DNA of 64,000 nucleotides from Methylobacter sp015476545. GTDB lineage: Bacteria > Pseudomonadota > Gammaproteobacteria > Methylococcales > Methylomonadaceae. Under the pieces are notes generated by a model, which saw only the letters and a list, made by a program, of their open reading frames with translations, was not told the DNA's origin and made no database searches. Location: contig NZ_CP197401.1 of the NCBI RefSeq assembly GCF_052162025.1, positions 496,001-560,000 of the forward strand, given 5' to 3'. Numbering within the stretch: position 1 is the stretch's first letter; each line of letters begins with the position of its first letter. Positions 12,909 to 20,920 of this stretch are shown here, piece by piece. The translations under genes were made by a program, and so were the position numbers.

Positions 12909-12942
12909 AACCCGGTCCTCCCAGAGGCCCGGGTTTTTTTTT
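12909..12942 (+). terminator. rrn operon terminator
   Basis: AACCCGG pairs with CCGGGTT and an inner CCTC pairs with GAGG around loop CCA, with one T/C mismatch between the two segments. A run of nine T residues (12934-12942) follows. Classic intrinsic terminator for the rRNA operon. Confidence 0.92.
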
Positions 12943-12950
12943 GCCCGCGC

Positions 12951-13060
12951 TCAGGCCGCCCGCGTCGCCCCGCCCAGCAAGGTCAGGATCTCGCCCGTGA
13001 TATAGCTCGAGTCGGCCGGCGACGCGAAAAAGGCCAACGCCGACACCCGCTCAGGGCGGG
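12951..13060 (-). pseudogene. C-terminal relic of a short-chain dehydrogenase/reductase
   Basis: The reverse strand reads PERVSALAFFASPADSSYITGEILTLLGG and then a stop. This matches the C-terminal end of classical SDR oxidoreductases (RPEEVA-LxxFLAS--ASYITG--L-VDGG). The rest of the gene, including the Rossmann GxxxGxG and the YxxxK active site, is absent: upstream DNA on this strand is the end of the glycosyltransferase gene in another frame. The relic is very GC-rich compared with its AT-richer neighbour. It looks like the tail left after a deletion or insertion placed the glycosyltransferase-cupin pair beside the rRNA terminator (inference). Confidence 0.65.
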
Positions 13061-14316
13061 ATCCGGCTGAGAGCCGCTGCCAGCAACTGCACGGCCCGCC
13101 GGGCCCCTTGCCCTGGATCAATTTTGTTTTTGGCTTTAAGAGCATTTAACCGCATGCTTTCTGATTGTAATACTTCTCGTATTCTTTCTGATAATGCTGT
13201 TGCGGTTGCATTCCTTGCCGGCAGAGGGGCTGGGGCAAGGTTTAAATGTTGAAGTTGGCAAGCCCAGAACAGTTGCTCATCCATGAAAGGCACTACAATT
13301 GAAAGGCAACCGCTGAGCGTAGCGGAGTGAGTAGTTCCGGCACCGCCATGATGTACAACAGCTGCGCAGTGTTTGAAGACAGCTTGATGAGGATGCTTGC
13401 CAATAAAATAAATATCTCCATGCTGCGTTTCGGGTGGATATCTATCGGAACTGGTTTGAATGATTGCGCGGCAGTTTGTCTTCTGAGCGGCTTTAATAAA
13501 TAGATCCATGCTCCAATCAGGCACTGCTTGCTGTAAGCTACCGAATGTCATATAAACAGGTTTTTCTCCTTGTTTAATAAACTCTTGCAGATCCTCAGAA
13601 ATTAACCAGGTTTCAGCCGTGTCTGATAAATTCAAGAAGCCACAATTCTGATGGATCGGATGCCATTGGTTCTGATAAGGGCAAAAAAGCGGATCAACAG
13701 CTACCAGATTAAGAAAATCCGAATTTAACAATTCGGGAAAAACATGTTTAAAAGCAGGCATGCCCTCGCTAAGCCAGAGCTTGCTAAGATTGTTTTTTAG
13801 CGCAAAATCAAAAATATAATCCAAAATATGCCATTGAAAGCGGTTAATTAAAGGGCTTAAATCAGGAAACTTAAAAGGTGGTTGCTCTGCCATGGAAATT
13901 GCGCCATGACAAAATGTTACGCTAACATGTGGCTTTTTCTGTTTACTGGCAGCCAGCTTCAATGGGTACAAAAAGTGATGGCCGATCACGCAGTCATTTT
14001 CTTCAACCAATTGCTTGGATGCTTCATAAATAGTCTGCTCGTACGGAAAGAAGACCGCTTCAAGTAAAGCATTAAGCCATTGCAATGTGTTCATTCTGAA
14101 CGTTTTTTGCGCAAAGGCAGGCATATCAAAATCGATATGTGCAGTTACTTGCCGGTAGCCAATAGCCAGCCGTTGGCAAATATCCGTATAGCTGCTGTTA
14201 TCAATACTGCTGGCTGCCAGTGTTACCTGGTGCCCCGCCTTTTGTAACGCTTCGGATAAAGCCAATAAAGGCCGGATGTCGCCATTGGATCCCCATGTCT
14301 GTAGACCTATCTTCAT
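13051..14316 (-). CDS. glycosyltransferase, GT1/UGT (MGT-like) family
   Basis: A 421-residue GT-B enzyme. The N-terminus MKIGLQTWGSNGDIRPLLAL is the family's glycine-rich acceptor-domain start. The C-terminal donor-binding motif is HHGGAGTT (322-329) followed by PFMDEQ (342-347), typical of UDP-sugar transferases acting on lipids, sterols or small hydrophobic acceptors. No signal or membrane segment is evident. The final residues (RAVQLLAAALSRIPP) overlap a relic dehydrogenase sequence, so the natural C-terminus may have been altered at the junction. It follows the cupin gene with a 2-nt gap and so is probably translated from the same message. The acceptor cannot be told from sequence. Confidence 0.85.
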   Translation of the reverse strand: MKIGLQTWGSNGDIRPLLALSEALQKAGHQVTLAASSIDNSSYTDICQRLAIGYRQVTAHIDFDMPAFAQKTFRMNTLQWLNALLEAVFFPYEQTIYEASKQLVEENDCVIGHHFLYPLKLAASKQKKPHVSVTFCHGAISMAEQPPFKFPDLSPLINRFQWHILDYIFDFALKNNLSKLWLSEGMPAFKHVFPELLNSDFLNLVAVDPLFCPYQNQWHPIHQNCGFLNLSDTAETWLISEDLQEFIKQGEKPVYMTFGSLQQAVPDWSMDLFIKAAQKTNCRAIIQTSSDRYPPETQHGDIYFIGKHPHQAVFKHCAAVVHHGGAGTTHSATLSGCLSIVVPFMDEQLFWACQLQHLNLAPAPLPARNATATALSERIREVLQSESMRLNALKAKNKIDPGQGARRAVQLLAAALSRIPP

Positions 14317-14318
14317 GA

Positions 14319-14660
14319 TTAACTATCTCTTTTAAGCAAGTGAATTGCCAGCCAGACAGTATCAATTTCCGGCATAGTCCATTCGACGCGATGTTTGACA
14401 TGCGCAGGGATGAACAAATAATCACCGGTTTTTAATGTGAAGCACACTTGGTCTTGTTCATAAGCGACAATTGCCCGACCCTGGAGCAGAATGACCCATT
14501 CATCAAAGACTTGATCATACCAATAGCCTTCAGGTGTAACATGGCCTCTGGAAACGATTCGTTCAATACGAATATTATCCTGCTTGAGTATACAGTCAAA
14601 TAGCTCTTCGGGTAGTTGAAGGGGAATATCACTGAAAATATTGAAGTGATTCGGTTCCAT
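14319..14660 (-). CDS. small cupin-domain protein
   Basis: A 113-residue single-domain cupin. The second cupin motif is clear (GDYLFIPAHVKHRVEWT, residues about 85-101) with one metal-binding histidine. The first motif (DEWVILLQG) keeps the glutamate but lacks the usual HxH, so metal binding may be incomplete. Proteins of this kind act as isomerases, dioxygenases or binding partners; nothing here decides which. It is the first gene of a two-gene unit with the glycosyltransferase, suggesting it processes or binds the same substrate (inference). Confidence 0.7.
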   Translation of the reverse strand: MEPNHFNIFSDIPLQLPEELFDCILKQDNIRIERIVSRGHVTPEGYWYDQVFDEWVILLQGRAIVAYEQDQVCFTLKTGDYLFIPAHVKHRVEWTMPEIDTVWLAIHLLKRDS

Positions 14661-14799
14661 AGCTTATTAACTGATAGCAATAATCGTGCAAACGATACAG
14701 CGGGTCAATATATGGCAATGGTTATTTATCATTTGATATTACACATTTAATATGGAAAAAGAATAAATTGGTTATACATCGATTATTTGTGTAGTAACA

Positions 14800-15209
14800 G
14801 ATGTGGCTCCGCTGATTGGACAGTCATTTATCATTCTTAAGTGATAACCCTGCCGAGTTATGCTGCTTTCTATTCATTAACAAGGTCAGCATAATACACT
14901 TCATCCGATGTTCTTTGCTCTAATTCCTGATGGCGTCTTTCTTCATTGTAGAAGCAGAATTAGCATTCAGCTTACTGAGGTGTTTCATGCATTTTCAGGT
15001 AGATTTTTTCAGACTTTAAGCAGCGCCAGAGCCATTCCACAAAGACATTATCGATCCGGGAGGCTTTGTCGTCCATGCTAATCTGGATCTGATGGGTTTT
15101 GAGTTTACTGGTGAAGGCTTCGCGGGTGAATTGTCCACCCCTGATCGGTATTGCAAATTTCAGACGTTCCGTAATGCACCATCGCTTCATCCAAAGCCTC
15201 TACGCAAAA
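14800..15209 (-). mobile_element. decayed IS3-family insertion sequence remnant
   Basis: The reverse strand holds the 3' part of an IS3-family OrfB transposase with the signature ISMDDKASRIDNVFVEWLWRCLK of the DDE catalytic region. The 5' part is missing. A likely right-end sequence containing TTGGACAGT on the plus strand lies at 14800-14827, after the transposase stop. No intact left end or target duplication was found. Confidence 0.72.
14870..15209 (-). pseudogene. IS3-family transposase OrfB fragment
   Basis: Reading the reverse strand from 15209, FCVEALDEAMVHYGTSEIC continues to NTDQG, then the frame shifts by one base into GGQFTREAFTSKLKTHQIQI and the SMDDKAS...NVFVEWLWR core. The homology then meets two in-frame stops (after HETPQ and a few codons later) before resuming as FYNEERRHQELEQRTSDEVY and ending at a TAG at 14870. 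N-terminal truncation, one frameshift and two stops make it non-functional. The catalytic region resembles the IS3/IS150 groups of the family. Confidence 0.8.
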
Positions 15210-15234
15210 TATATGGTATCCAGAATATAACAGA

Positions 15235-15540
15235 TTATTTCCAATCCAAATGATCTCTATCTTTACTAACACATTTGTCATGTCCTCCTATTATAGTGTG
15301 TCCATACCAGCTATTACCTCTTGCTTTTTTGCAGTCAGGAATGGTCTTATAACCAATTCTCTCACCATCGCAACTCGTTCCTTTAAAACACATTCCCGTC
15401 TCGTCTCCGATCGCAGTTGCATTGCTTTTAGCGGGCTTTTCGGCCGCCACATTAGCTTTGGGCTGGTCAGGGTCGGCCGCGTAAGCCGCTAAACCAAGAC
15501 TCAGGCTAAAACAAAACAAAAACAAGTAACGAGTCATCAT
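15235..15540 (-). CDS. small secreted cysteine-containing protein, unknown function
   Basis: A 101-residue protein with a clear signal peptide (MMTRYLFLFCFSLSLGLAAY, cleavage likely after AYA). The mature part of about 80 residues has an acidic/Lys/Ala-rich linker, then four cysteines (MCFKGTSC, DCKK, DKC) that could form two disulfides in the periplasm. I recognise no family. Translation should be strong: the perfect anti-16S complement GGAGGTGA ends three nucleotides before the first of two adjacent ATG codons. It lies beside the insertion-sequence remnant, in an accessory region. Confidence 0.6.
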   Translation of the reverse strand: MMTRYLFLFCFSLSLGLAAYAADPDQPKANVAAEKPAKSNATAIGDETGMCFKGTSCDGERIGYKTIPDCKKARGNSWYGHTIIGGHDKCVSKDRDHLDWK

Positions 15541-16049
15541 AAATCACCTCCACTAGTGGATGGGCAATATTGCACCCGGGAAAGTCCGTTGACGTGTTAA
15601 ATGATGCTAAATATACAAGTCATATAAATCAATTGGTTAAATTGCGTAATAGCAGATTTGCACGTCATAGTCAGTATAGAAATAGAAGCCAGCCTTTGAT
15701 GTCATCCTGTAGGAAGATAGAGAAATAACTGTGTTAAGCATTTTTTGATTGCTGAGTTGCCGCTAAGCTCTCCTCTTGCAGAGGCTGTGTCACTATTAAA
15801 TCGGCAGTATCGGGTTCATCGAGTTTTATGTTATTGACAAAGATAAATAATGGACAGTCGAGAGGCGTTGTGTCTGATTTCGGACAATTCAGCAAGGGCT
15901 TCGGCCCGCCACGGTTGATATCACTTACGGCCTATTTTGCCAAAAACATTTGGATTGTCCGGCGCATCGAAAAGGTATCGGCTCTCGAGCGCTCGAGAGC
16001 TGACACAACGATTGCGTCTTTCTCTATCAATAACATGGGTAACAGAACA
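15541..16049. other. gene-poor stretch with a 20-bp palindrome
   Basis: I see no convincing gene in these 509 bases. A 112-codon plus-strand frame from 15828 runs into the antisense of the next gene and has no ribosome binding site or recognisable content. The only clear structure is the palindrome at 15981-16000. Confidence 0.5.
15981..16000. repeat. 20-bp perfect palindrome
   Basis: GCTCTCGAGCGCTCGAGAGC is its own reverse complement over all 20 bases and includes two CTCGAG units. It lacks a T-run on either side, so it is not a standard terminator. It lies about 50 nt beyond the 3' end of the first small paralogous gene. It could be a dimeric protein operator or a mobile-element trace. Confidence 0.6.
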
Positions 16050-16301
16050 TTAAGCATAAGTTTCATTACGCCAAGAATAGCCATTTTTAGCATAATTCAA
16101 GGCATCATTGAGGCTATTAAATACGCCCAAACATTTGAGGCATCCGTTAACCAAGTTATGAACTGAAAATTGATGCTCCACACGAAGAATGAAAGGTGAT
16201 TCTGGGAATAGTCCATTCTTAAAAACCGGATTGACTAAGTGGCCATCAATGAAGTCTTCTGCCAAACATTCAGTATTGTCACCAAATTTAAATTTTTTCA
16301 T
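16050..16301 (-). CDS. small conserved protein of unknown function (paralogue A)
   Basis: About 83 residues from the ATG at 16301 (MKKFKFGDNTECLAEDFIDG...). It is clearly paralogous to the protein encoded at 16469-16705: both share a TExxAE segment, then (I/V)DGHL(V/I)NPxF, PExPFI, FSVHxLV and a C-terminal GVFxxLNDALxxAK. The frame is open to 16385, but the extra 28 residues are absent from the paralogue, so the internal start is favoured although its ribosome binding site is weak. No signal peptide or membrane segment. I do not recognise the family. Confidence 0.55.
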   Translation of the reverse strand: MKKFKFGDNTECLAEDFIDGHLVNPVFKNGLFPESPFILRVEHQFSVHNLVNGCLKCLGVFNSLNDALNYAKNGYSWRNETYA

Positions 16302-16468
16302 AAGCGATAATAAGAATCTCATGTCATAAACTTCACATGCTACTGATCTACCTCGGAGAGAGATATTGTGTCGAATGCTTATCATCTGCCTTGAGTCACA
16401 CTTTGGCGCACCATGCCAAATGGCGAACGCTGATTAGCATATATTTATATTTTGGGACTCTCCTAATG

Positions 16469-16705
16469 TCAAATAGGGCGATATTTAGCGCAAAATAAGG
16501 CATCATTGAGATTATCAAAGACGCCTACGCATAAGGTGTATCCATCAACTAGAGCATGCACTGAAAATATATTTTCAGCATGGATGATAAAAGGGGTTTC
16601 AGGGACAGATTCAGGTGTAAATCTCGGATTAATCAGGTGTCCGTCAACATAAGCTTCTGCAAAATACTCAGTACCATCGTTAAGTTTAAATTTTGTCAGA
16701 ATCAT
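16469..16705 (-). CDS. small conserved protein of unknown function (paralogue B)
   Basis: A 78-residue protein starting MILTKFKLNDGTEYFAEAYV. A good Shine-Dalgarno (GAGGAG, nine nucleotides before ATG) supports translation. About half of its positions match paralogue A, strongest at VDGHLINPRF, PETPFI, FSVHALVDG and CVGVFDNLNDALFCAK. The C-terminal GVFxxLNDAL pattern recalls short repeats that bind partners, but I cannot assign a function. Two adjacent same-strand copies indicate a local duplication that has since diverged. Confidence 0.65.
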   Translation of the reverse strand: MILTKFKLNDGTEYFAEAYVDGHLINPRFTPESVPETPFIIHAENIFSVHALVDGYTLCVGVFDNLNDALFCAKYRPI

Positions 16706-16928
16706 AAAATATTACTCCTCAGGCTATTTAGCTGTAGCTGAGCATTTATATCTGACTTAACTTAAGTGATCCTTTTGTCTTTTATTATATTTTTTGTGCT
16801 AAAAGACTAATTTTTATTGCCAATTCACATCGATCTTCAATTTTTTGTGTGTTTTTGTGTGTTCGAGCTATTGACTGCGGCATTTAAGTTAAAATGAGAA
16901 TCGCCTCAAATACCTATACTCTAACTCT

Positions 16929-18194
16929 ATGAATAATTACACTGCTCAGCCCGATTACATCACCCAGCAAGTCGCCATTATTGGAGGAGGGCCGGCTGGG
17001 CTGATGGCTGCTGAAGCGCTTTGTCTTGCGGGTATACAAGTCGATGTTTATGATGCCATGCCATCTCTCGGCCGCAAGTTTTTGTTGGCCGGTATCGGCG
17101 GTTTGAATATCACGCATAGCGAATCCTATAACACCTTTTGCACCCGCTATGGCGATCATCAACCGCAGCTGCAAGCATGTCTCGACCGATTGCCGCCGAG
17201 CGCCTTGCGCGCATGGGTACACGGGCTGGGCATCGATACTTTTATCGGCAGCTCAGGCCGAGTATTTCCCACACGGATGAAAGCTGCGCCGATGCTACGG
17301 GCTTGGCTGCATCGCCTTCGCAGCGCGGGTGTACATCTGCATGTGCGCCACCGTTGGCTGGGCTGGAACGCTGATGGCTCGTTGAGACTGGCCAATCCGA
17401 GAGGCGAAATTTCAATCAAGCCGCAGGCGACGGTGTTGGCGTTGGGAGGAGCCAGCTGGCCGCAGCTGGGATCAGATGGTGCTTGGGTGTCATGGCTGCA
17501 GGCGCGCAACGTAGAGATCGCGCCATTGCAAAGCGCTAATTGTGGCTTTGAAGTGGCGTGGAGTTCATATTTGCGAGACAAATTCGCTGGAACGCCCCTT
17601 AAATCGGTGGCGCTGACTTTTACTGACATTCAGGGGCATACCGAGCGGCGGCAAGGCGAAATGATGATTAGCATGCACGGTGTCGAAGGCAGCCTAATCT
17701 ATGCGTTTTCGCAGCGGCTGCGTGAGTACTTGAATATCCATGGAAGTGCTACCTTCACGCTTGATCTGGCGCCCGGACGCGACGCTGAGAAGGTGCTTGC
17801 CGAAATCAGCAAACCGCGCGGATCACGGTCGATATCTAGCCATTTGCAAAGTCGGCTCGGTATTGCCGGCGTCAAGATGGCTCTGCTGCGCGAGGTTCTC
17901 AGTAAGGAACAATTTGCCGATATGGCTACGCTGGCGGCGACCATCAAGTCCTTACCGATCACAGTGCGGGCAACTCGCCCCATCGCCGAAGCGATCAGCA
18001 CTGCCGGTGGCGTGCGCTTCAGCAGCCTCGATCAAAACCTTATGCTCACTACTATTCCCGGCGTGTTCGTCGCCGGCGAGATGATTGACTGGGAAGCTCC
18101 TACTGGCGGATATCTGCTCACGGCCTGCTTCGCCACCGGTCTGTGCGCGGGCTTGGGTGTGCGTGACTGGCTAAGTCATCAGCATCCGTCTTGA
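16929..18194 (+). CDS. FAD-dependent oxidoreductase, HI0933-like (TIGR03862-type)
   Basis: A 421-residue flavoprotein of the BaiN/HI0933 family. The FAD-binding motif VAIIGGGPAGLMAAEAL is at residues 17-33 and the C-terminal flavin motif GVFVAGEMIDWEAPTGGYLL closes the domain. The middle contains the family's RVFPTRMKA segment. Relatives reduce or desaturate unknown substrates; some act on bile acids, which is unlikely here. It stands alone, with about 220 nt upstream and 210 nt downstream without genes. Codon use is GC-richer than in the small genes just before it, marking the return to core chromosome. Confidence 0.85.
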   Translation: MNNYTAQPDYITQQVAIIGGGPAGLMAAEALCLAGIQVDVYDAMPSLGRKFLLAGIGGLNITHSESYNTFCTRYGDHQPQLQACLDRLPPSALRAWVHGLGIDTFIGSSGRVFPTRMKAAPMLRAWLHRLRSAGVHLHVRHRWLGWNADGSLRLANPRGEISIKPQATVLALGGASWPQLGSDGAWVSWLQARNVEIAPLQSANCGFEVAWSSYLRDKFAGTPLKSVALTFTDIQGHTERRQGEMMISMHGVEGSLIYAFSQRLREYLNIHGSATFTLDLAPGRDAEKVLAEISKPRGSRSISSHLQSRLGIAGVKMALLREVLSKEQFADMATLAATIKSLPITVRATRPIAEAISTAGGVRFSSLDQNLMLTTIPGVFVAGEMIDWEAPTGGYLLTACFATGLCAGLGVRDWLSHQHPS

Positions 18195-18405
18195 GAAATC
18201 ATCGATGATGCGTCCGCCGTTGCGAGGATTGTCATCCGCTAGATTACAATCCCAAACGGATACACAGCCATAATTGCAATTAGAACAGAAAATTCCTGAG
18301 CCTTTCCAACCGAAATAATCAAGACACAGATTTCATATTTGAGTTATCTTACGATTAAGGCTATGGCTGTTATAACTGAATGACTAATAAGGAGAATGGC
18401 TTATC

Positions 18406-19050
18406 ATGAATATTAGAGATATTGATTTTGCCACTGTAGTAGATGAAAGCGTTGTTTGGGGCCGGCGACTGTCGAAATGGTTAGATAAAGCTAAAGTGCT
18501 GGATTTTCTTGCGCCGTTACTGCTGAGACTTTACCTCGCCCCTGTTTTATGGATGGCCGGTACCAAAAAAATCGCCAGCTTTAGCAGTACTGTCGACTGG
18601 TTCGGTAATCCAGAGTGGGGATTGGGCATGCCGCTGCCCTGGTTGATGGTTCTGTTGACGATAACGGTTGAGATTCTGGGCGCTTTATTTTTGCTGTTTG
18701 GGTTTGGCGTGCGCTTGATTACTATTCCGCTCATGGTGGTGATGGTCGTTGCAGCCGTCGCGGTGCATTGGCAGTACGGCTGGCTGGCAATTGCCGGAGA
18801 CAGTGGCTTATTCGCGACGGATAGAACAATAGCGGCAATGGAACGTCTGGAACAGGCCAAATCTATACTGCAGCAATATGGCGATTATGCTTGGCTGACC
18901 GAAAAAGGCAATTTTGTCGTGCTCAACAATGGTATTGAGTTTGCCACGACTTACTTCATCATGCTGCTGGTATTGTTTTTTATGGGCGGCGGCCGCTATG
19001 TCAGTGCCGATTATTGGCTGGGCCGTAAATATATGACACAAGGGGCATAA
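18406..19050 (+). CDS. DoxX family membrane protein
   Basis: A 214-residue protein with about four membrane segments (around residues 35-55, 77-99, 103-121 and 180-200) and the DoxX-family start LLLRLYLAPVLWMAGTKK. A soluble stretch of about 45 residues sits between the third and fourth segments. DoxX proteins act near quinones; DoxD/DoxA relatives are thiosulfate:quinone oxidoreductases. AAGGAG lies 11 nt before the ATG. It is separated by 2 nt from msrP, so the three genes form an operon, and a role in passing electrons to or from the quinone pool for MsrPQ is a reasonable inference. Confidence 0.8.
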   Translation: MNIRDIDFATVVDESVVWGRRLSKWLDKAKVLDFLAPLLLRLYLAPVLWMAGTKKIASFSSTVDWFGNPEWGLGMPLPWLMVLLTITVEILGALFLLFGFGVRLITIPLMVVMVVAAVAVHWQYGWLAIAGDSGLFATDRTIAAMERLEQAKSILQQYGDYAWLTEKGNFVVLNNGIEFATTYFIMLLVLFFMGGGRYVSADYWLGRKYMTQGA

Positions 19051-19052
19051 AT

Positions 19053-19997
19053 ATGTTGATCAAAGTCAAAGCAAACATTTTAAGCAGCGAAATTACCGAC
19101 CGGGCGGTCTTTGAGTCACGCCGGCAATTCATCAAAGCAACGGTCGTCGGCTCTGCGGCACTGATGCTGCCAGGATTGGCTGATGCAGAAAGCGGCAAGT
19201 ATGCCGATGTGCTCACAGGGCCTTATTCAGAACCTTTGGTGCCGACTGATTACGAAGATGTCACCAGCTATACGAATTATTATGAATTCTCTACCAATAA
19301 ACAGGATGCATCCAAGTTGGCGCGGGCGCTAAAAACCAGACCGTGGAGCGTAACGGTAGAAGGTGAGGTAAACAGGCCGGGCGTTTATAATTTGGAAGAT
19401 ATTTTAAAGGACAATTCTTTAGAGGAACGCATCTACCGTTTCCGCTGCGTGGAAGCCTGGTCTATGGTCGTGCCATGGATAGGTTTTCCGCTGGGCAAAA
19501 TGCTGAAGCGGTTTGAGCCAACCGCAAATGCAAAATTCGTCGAGTTTACAACGCTGTACAATCCGGACGTCATGGTCGGCCAGCGAACCAGCGTCTTGGA
19601 ATGGCCTTATGTGGAGGGATTAAGAATTGATGAGGCCATGCATCCGCTAACGATTCTGGCTACCGGCATGTATGATGACGATCTGCCCAATCAGAACGGT
19701 GCACCATTACGCTTGGTTGTGCCGTGGAAATACGGCTTCAAGAGCATCAAGGCAATCGTTAAAATCCGCCTGTTGGAAAACATGCCTGATACGGCTTGGA
19801 ATAAAAGCGCGCCGACGGAATATGGCTTTTATGCCAATGTCAATCCGGAAGTTTCCCATCCCCGCTGGAGCCAGAAACGCGAGCGAGTGCTAGGCAGCAG
19901 CATTTTTACGGCCAAGCGCAACACTGAAAAGTTCAACGGTTACGGAGAACAGGTGGCATCGCTTTATGCCGGCATGGATCTAAAAAAATATTTCTAA
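19053..19997 (+). CDS. msrP: protein-methionine-sulfoxide reductase, molybdoenzyme subunit
   Basis: MsrP (YedY) of 314 residues. A Tat signal is visible at the N-terminus (SRRQFIKATVVGSAALMLPG, residues about 23-42), so the folded cofactor-bearing enzyme is exported to the periplasm. The molybdenum-ligating cysteine is in RFRCVEAWSMVVPW. It repairs oxidised methionines in periplasmic proteins, taking electrons from MsrQ. The stop overlaps the msrQ start by one base (TAATG), indicating translational coupling. Confidence 0.95.
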   Translation: MLIKVKANILSSEITDRAVFESRRQFIKATVVGSAALMLPGLADAESGKYADVLTGPYSEPLVPTDYEDVTSYTNYYEFSTNKQDASKLARALKTRPWSVTVEGEVNRPGVYNLEDILKDNSLEERIYRFRCVEAWSMVVPWIGFPLGKMLKRFEPTANAKFVEFTTLYNPDVMVGQRTSVLEWPYVEGLRIDEAMHPLTILATGMYDDDLPNQNGAPLRLVVPWKYGFKSIKAIVKIRLLENMPDTAWNKSAPTEYGFYANVNPEVSHPRWSQKRERVLGSSIFTAKRNTEKFNGYGEQVASLYAGMDLKKYF

Positions 19998-20638
19998 TGG
20001 CGCTCGATAAAAACTACTGGCTTGCTATTAAAGGCTGTGTTTTTTTGTTGAGCCTGTTGCCTTTAGTATTGCTGTTTACAGCGGCCATCCAGAACCGGCT
20101 CGGAGCTAATCCGGTACAGGCATTGCATCACGGGTTCGGTGACTGGACATTGCGGTTTCTATGCATAGGTTTGGCTCTGTCGCCTTATAAAAAAATAACC
20201 GGCCAAAACTGGCCGACGCGATTTCAGCGCATGATAGGGCTGTTCGCCTTTTTCTATGCCACATTGCATTTTCTGGTTTTTATCGTCCTCGATTTGTCCT
20301 TTTCCTGGTATGCGTTTAAGGACGAGGTATCCGAGAGTCTTTATGTTCTGATGGGGTTGCTGACTTTTTTCCTGATGATTCCGCTGGCGGTCACCTCGAC
20401 AAAAGTGATGCAAAAGCGCTTAGGGACAAACTGGAAAAAACTGCATAGATTGGTTTATGTCATTGCCATTACCGCGCTAATCCATTATTTCTGGCTGGTT
20501 AAAGCCGATTACAGTCAGCCTCTTGTTTATGCATTGATAATTTTTTTGTTGCTGAGCTACCGCGTGCTGCTGTATTTCTCGAAAAAGACAAACAAGAAAC
20601 AATCTCTGCCTGGACCCGCGAATAAACTAATAACATAA
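19997..20638 (+). CDS. msrQ: MsrPQ heme-binding membrane subunit
   Basis: A 213-residue ferric-reductase-like membrane protein with about six hydrophobic segments. Histidines predicted to bind heme b are present in the segments LHHGFGDW, ATLHFLVF, LHRLVYV and LIHYFW. It passes electrons from the quinone pool or flavin reductase to MsrP in the periplasm. The ATG shares its first base with the last base of the msrP stop. Confidence 0.94.
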   Translation: MALDKNYWLAIKGCVFLLSLLPLVLLFTAAIQNRLGANPVQALHHGFGDWTLRFLCIGLALSPYKKITGQNWPTRFQRMIGLFAFFYATLHFLVFIVLDLSFSWYAFKDEVSESLYVLMGLLTFFLMIPLAVTSTKVMQKRLGTNWKKLHRLVYVIAITALIHYFWLVKADYSQPLVYALIIFLLLSYRVLLYFSKKTNKKQSLPGPANKLIT

Positions 20639-20644
20639 ACGGAT

Positions 20645-20920
20645 TTATCTTATTATGTCGAATGACGTTAATTGTTCATCAGACTGTAATTCGGCCATTT
20701 CAATGTGATCAACACGAGCCGTTACAGGTCCTTTGCTGCACCATTTGATGAACTCTTCGATTGTTGGGCTCTTGGCTTCGGCAATAATTTCAACGCGTCC
20801 GTCCGCCAGGTTTCGAGCGCTGCCTTTCACACCTAACTGTTTGGCCTTGTTCTGGGTAAAGGCGCGAAAATAGACGCCCTGAACCCGGCCAGAAACCAGA
20901 ATTTTGACTTTACGCACCAT
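20645..20920 (-). CDS. acyP: acylphosphatase
   Basis: A 91-residue protein with the acylphosphatase signature SGRVQGVYFRAF (residues about 9-20), where the arginine binds phosphate, and the catalytic asparagine in KGSARNLADG. It hydrolyses acyl phosphates in the cytoplasm. A longer frame begins at 20998, but the ATG at 20920 matches the family start (MVRKVKILVSGRVQG). It overlaps the stop of rlmKL by 11 bases, so it is likely translated from the same message. Confidence 0.92.
   Translation of the reverse strand: MVRKVKILVSGRVQGVYFRAFTQNKAKQLGVKGSARNLADGRVEIIAEAKSPTIEEFIKWCSKGPVTARVDHIEMAELQSDEQLTSFDIIR

Noticed and set aside
15828..16166. 112-codon plus-strand frame next to the small paralogues
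   Set aside because: It runs into the antisense of paralogue A, has no ribosome binding site and no recognisable sequence.
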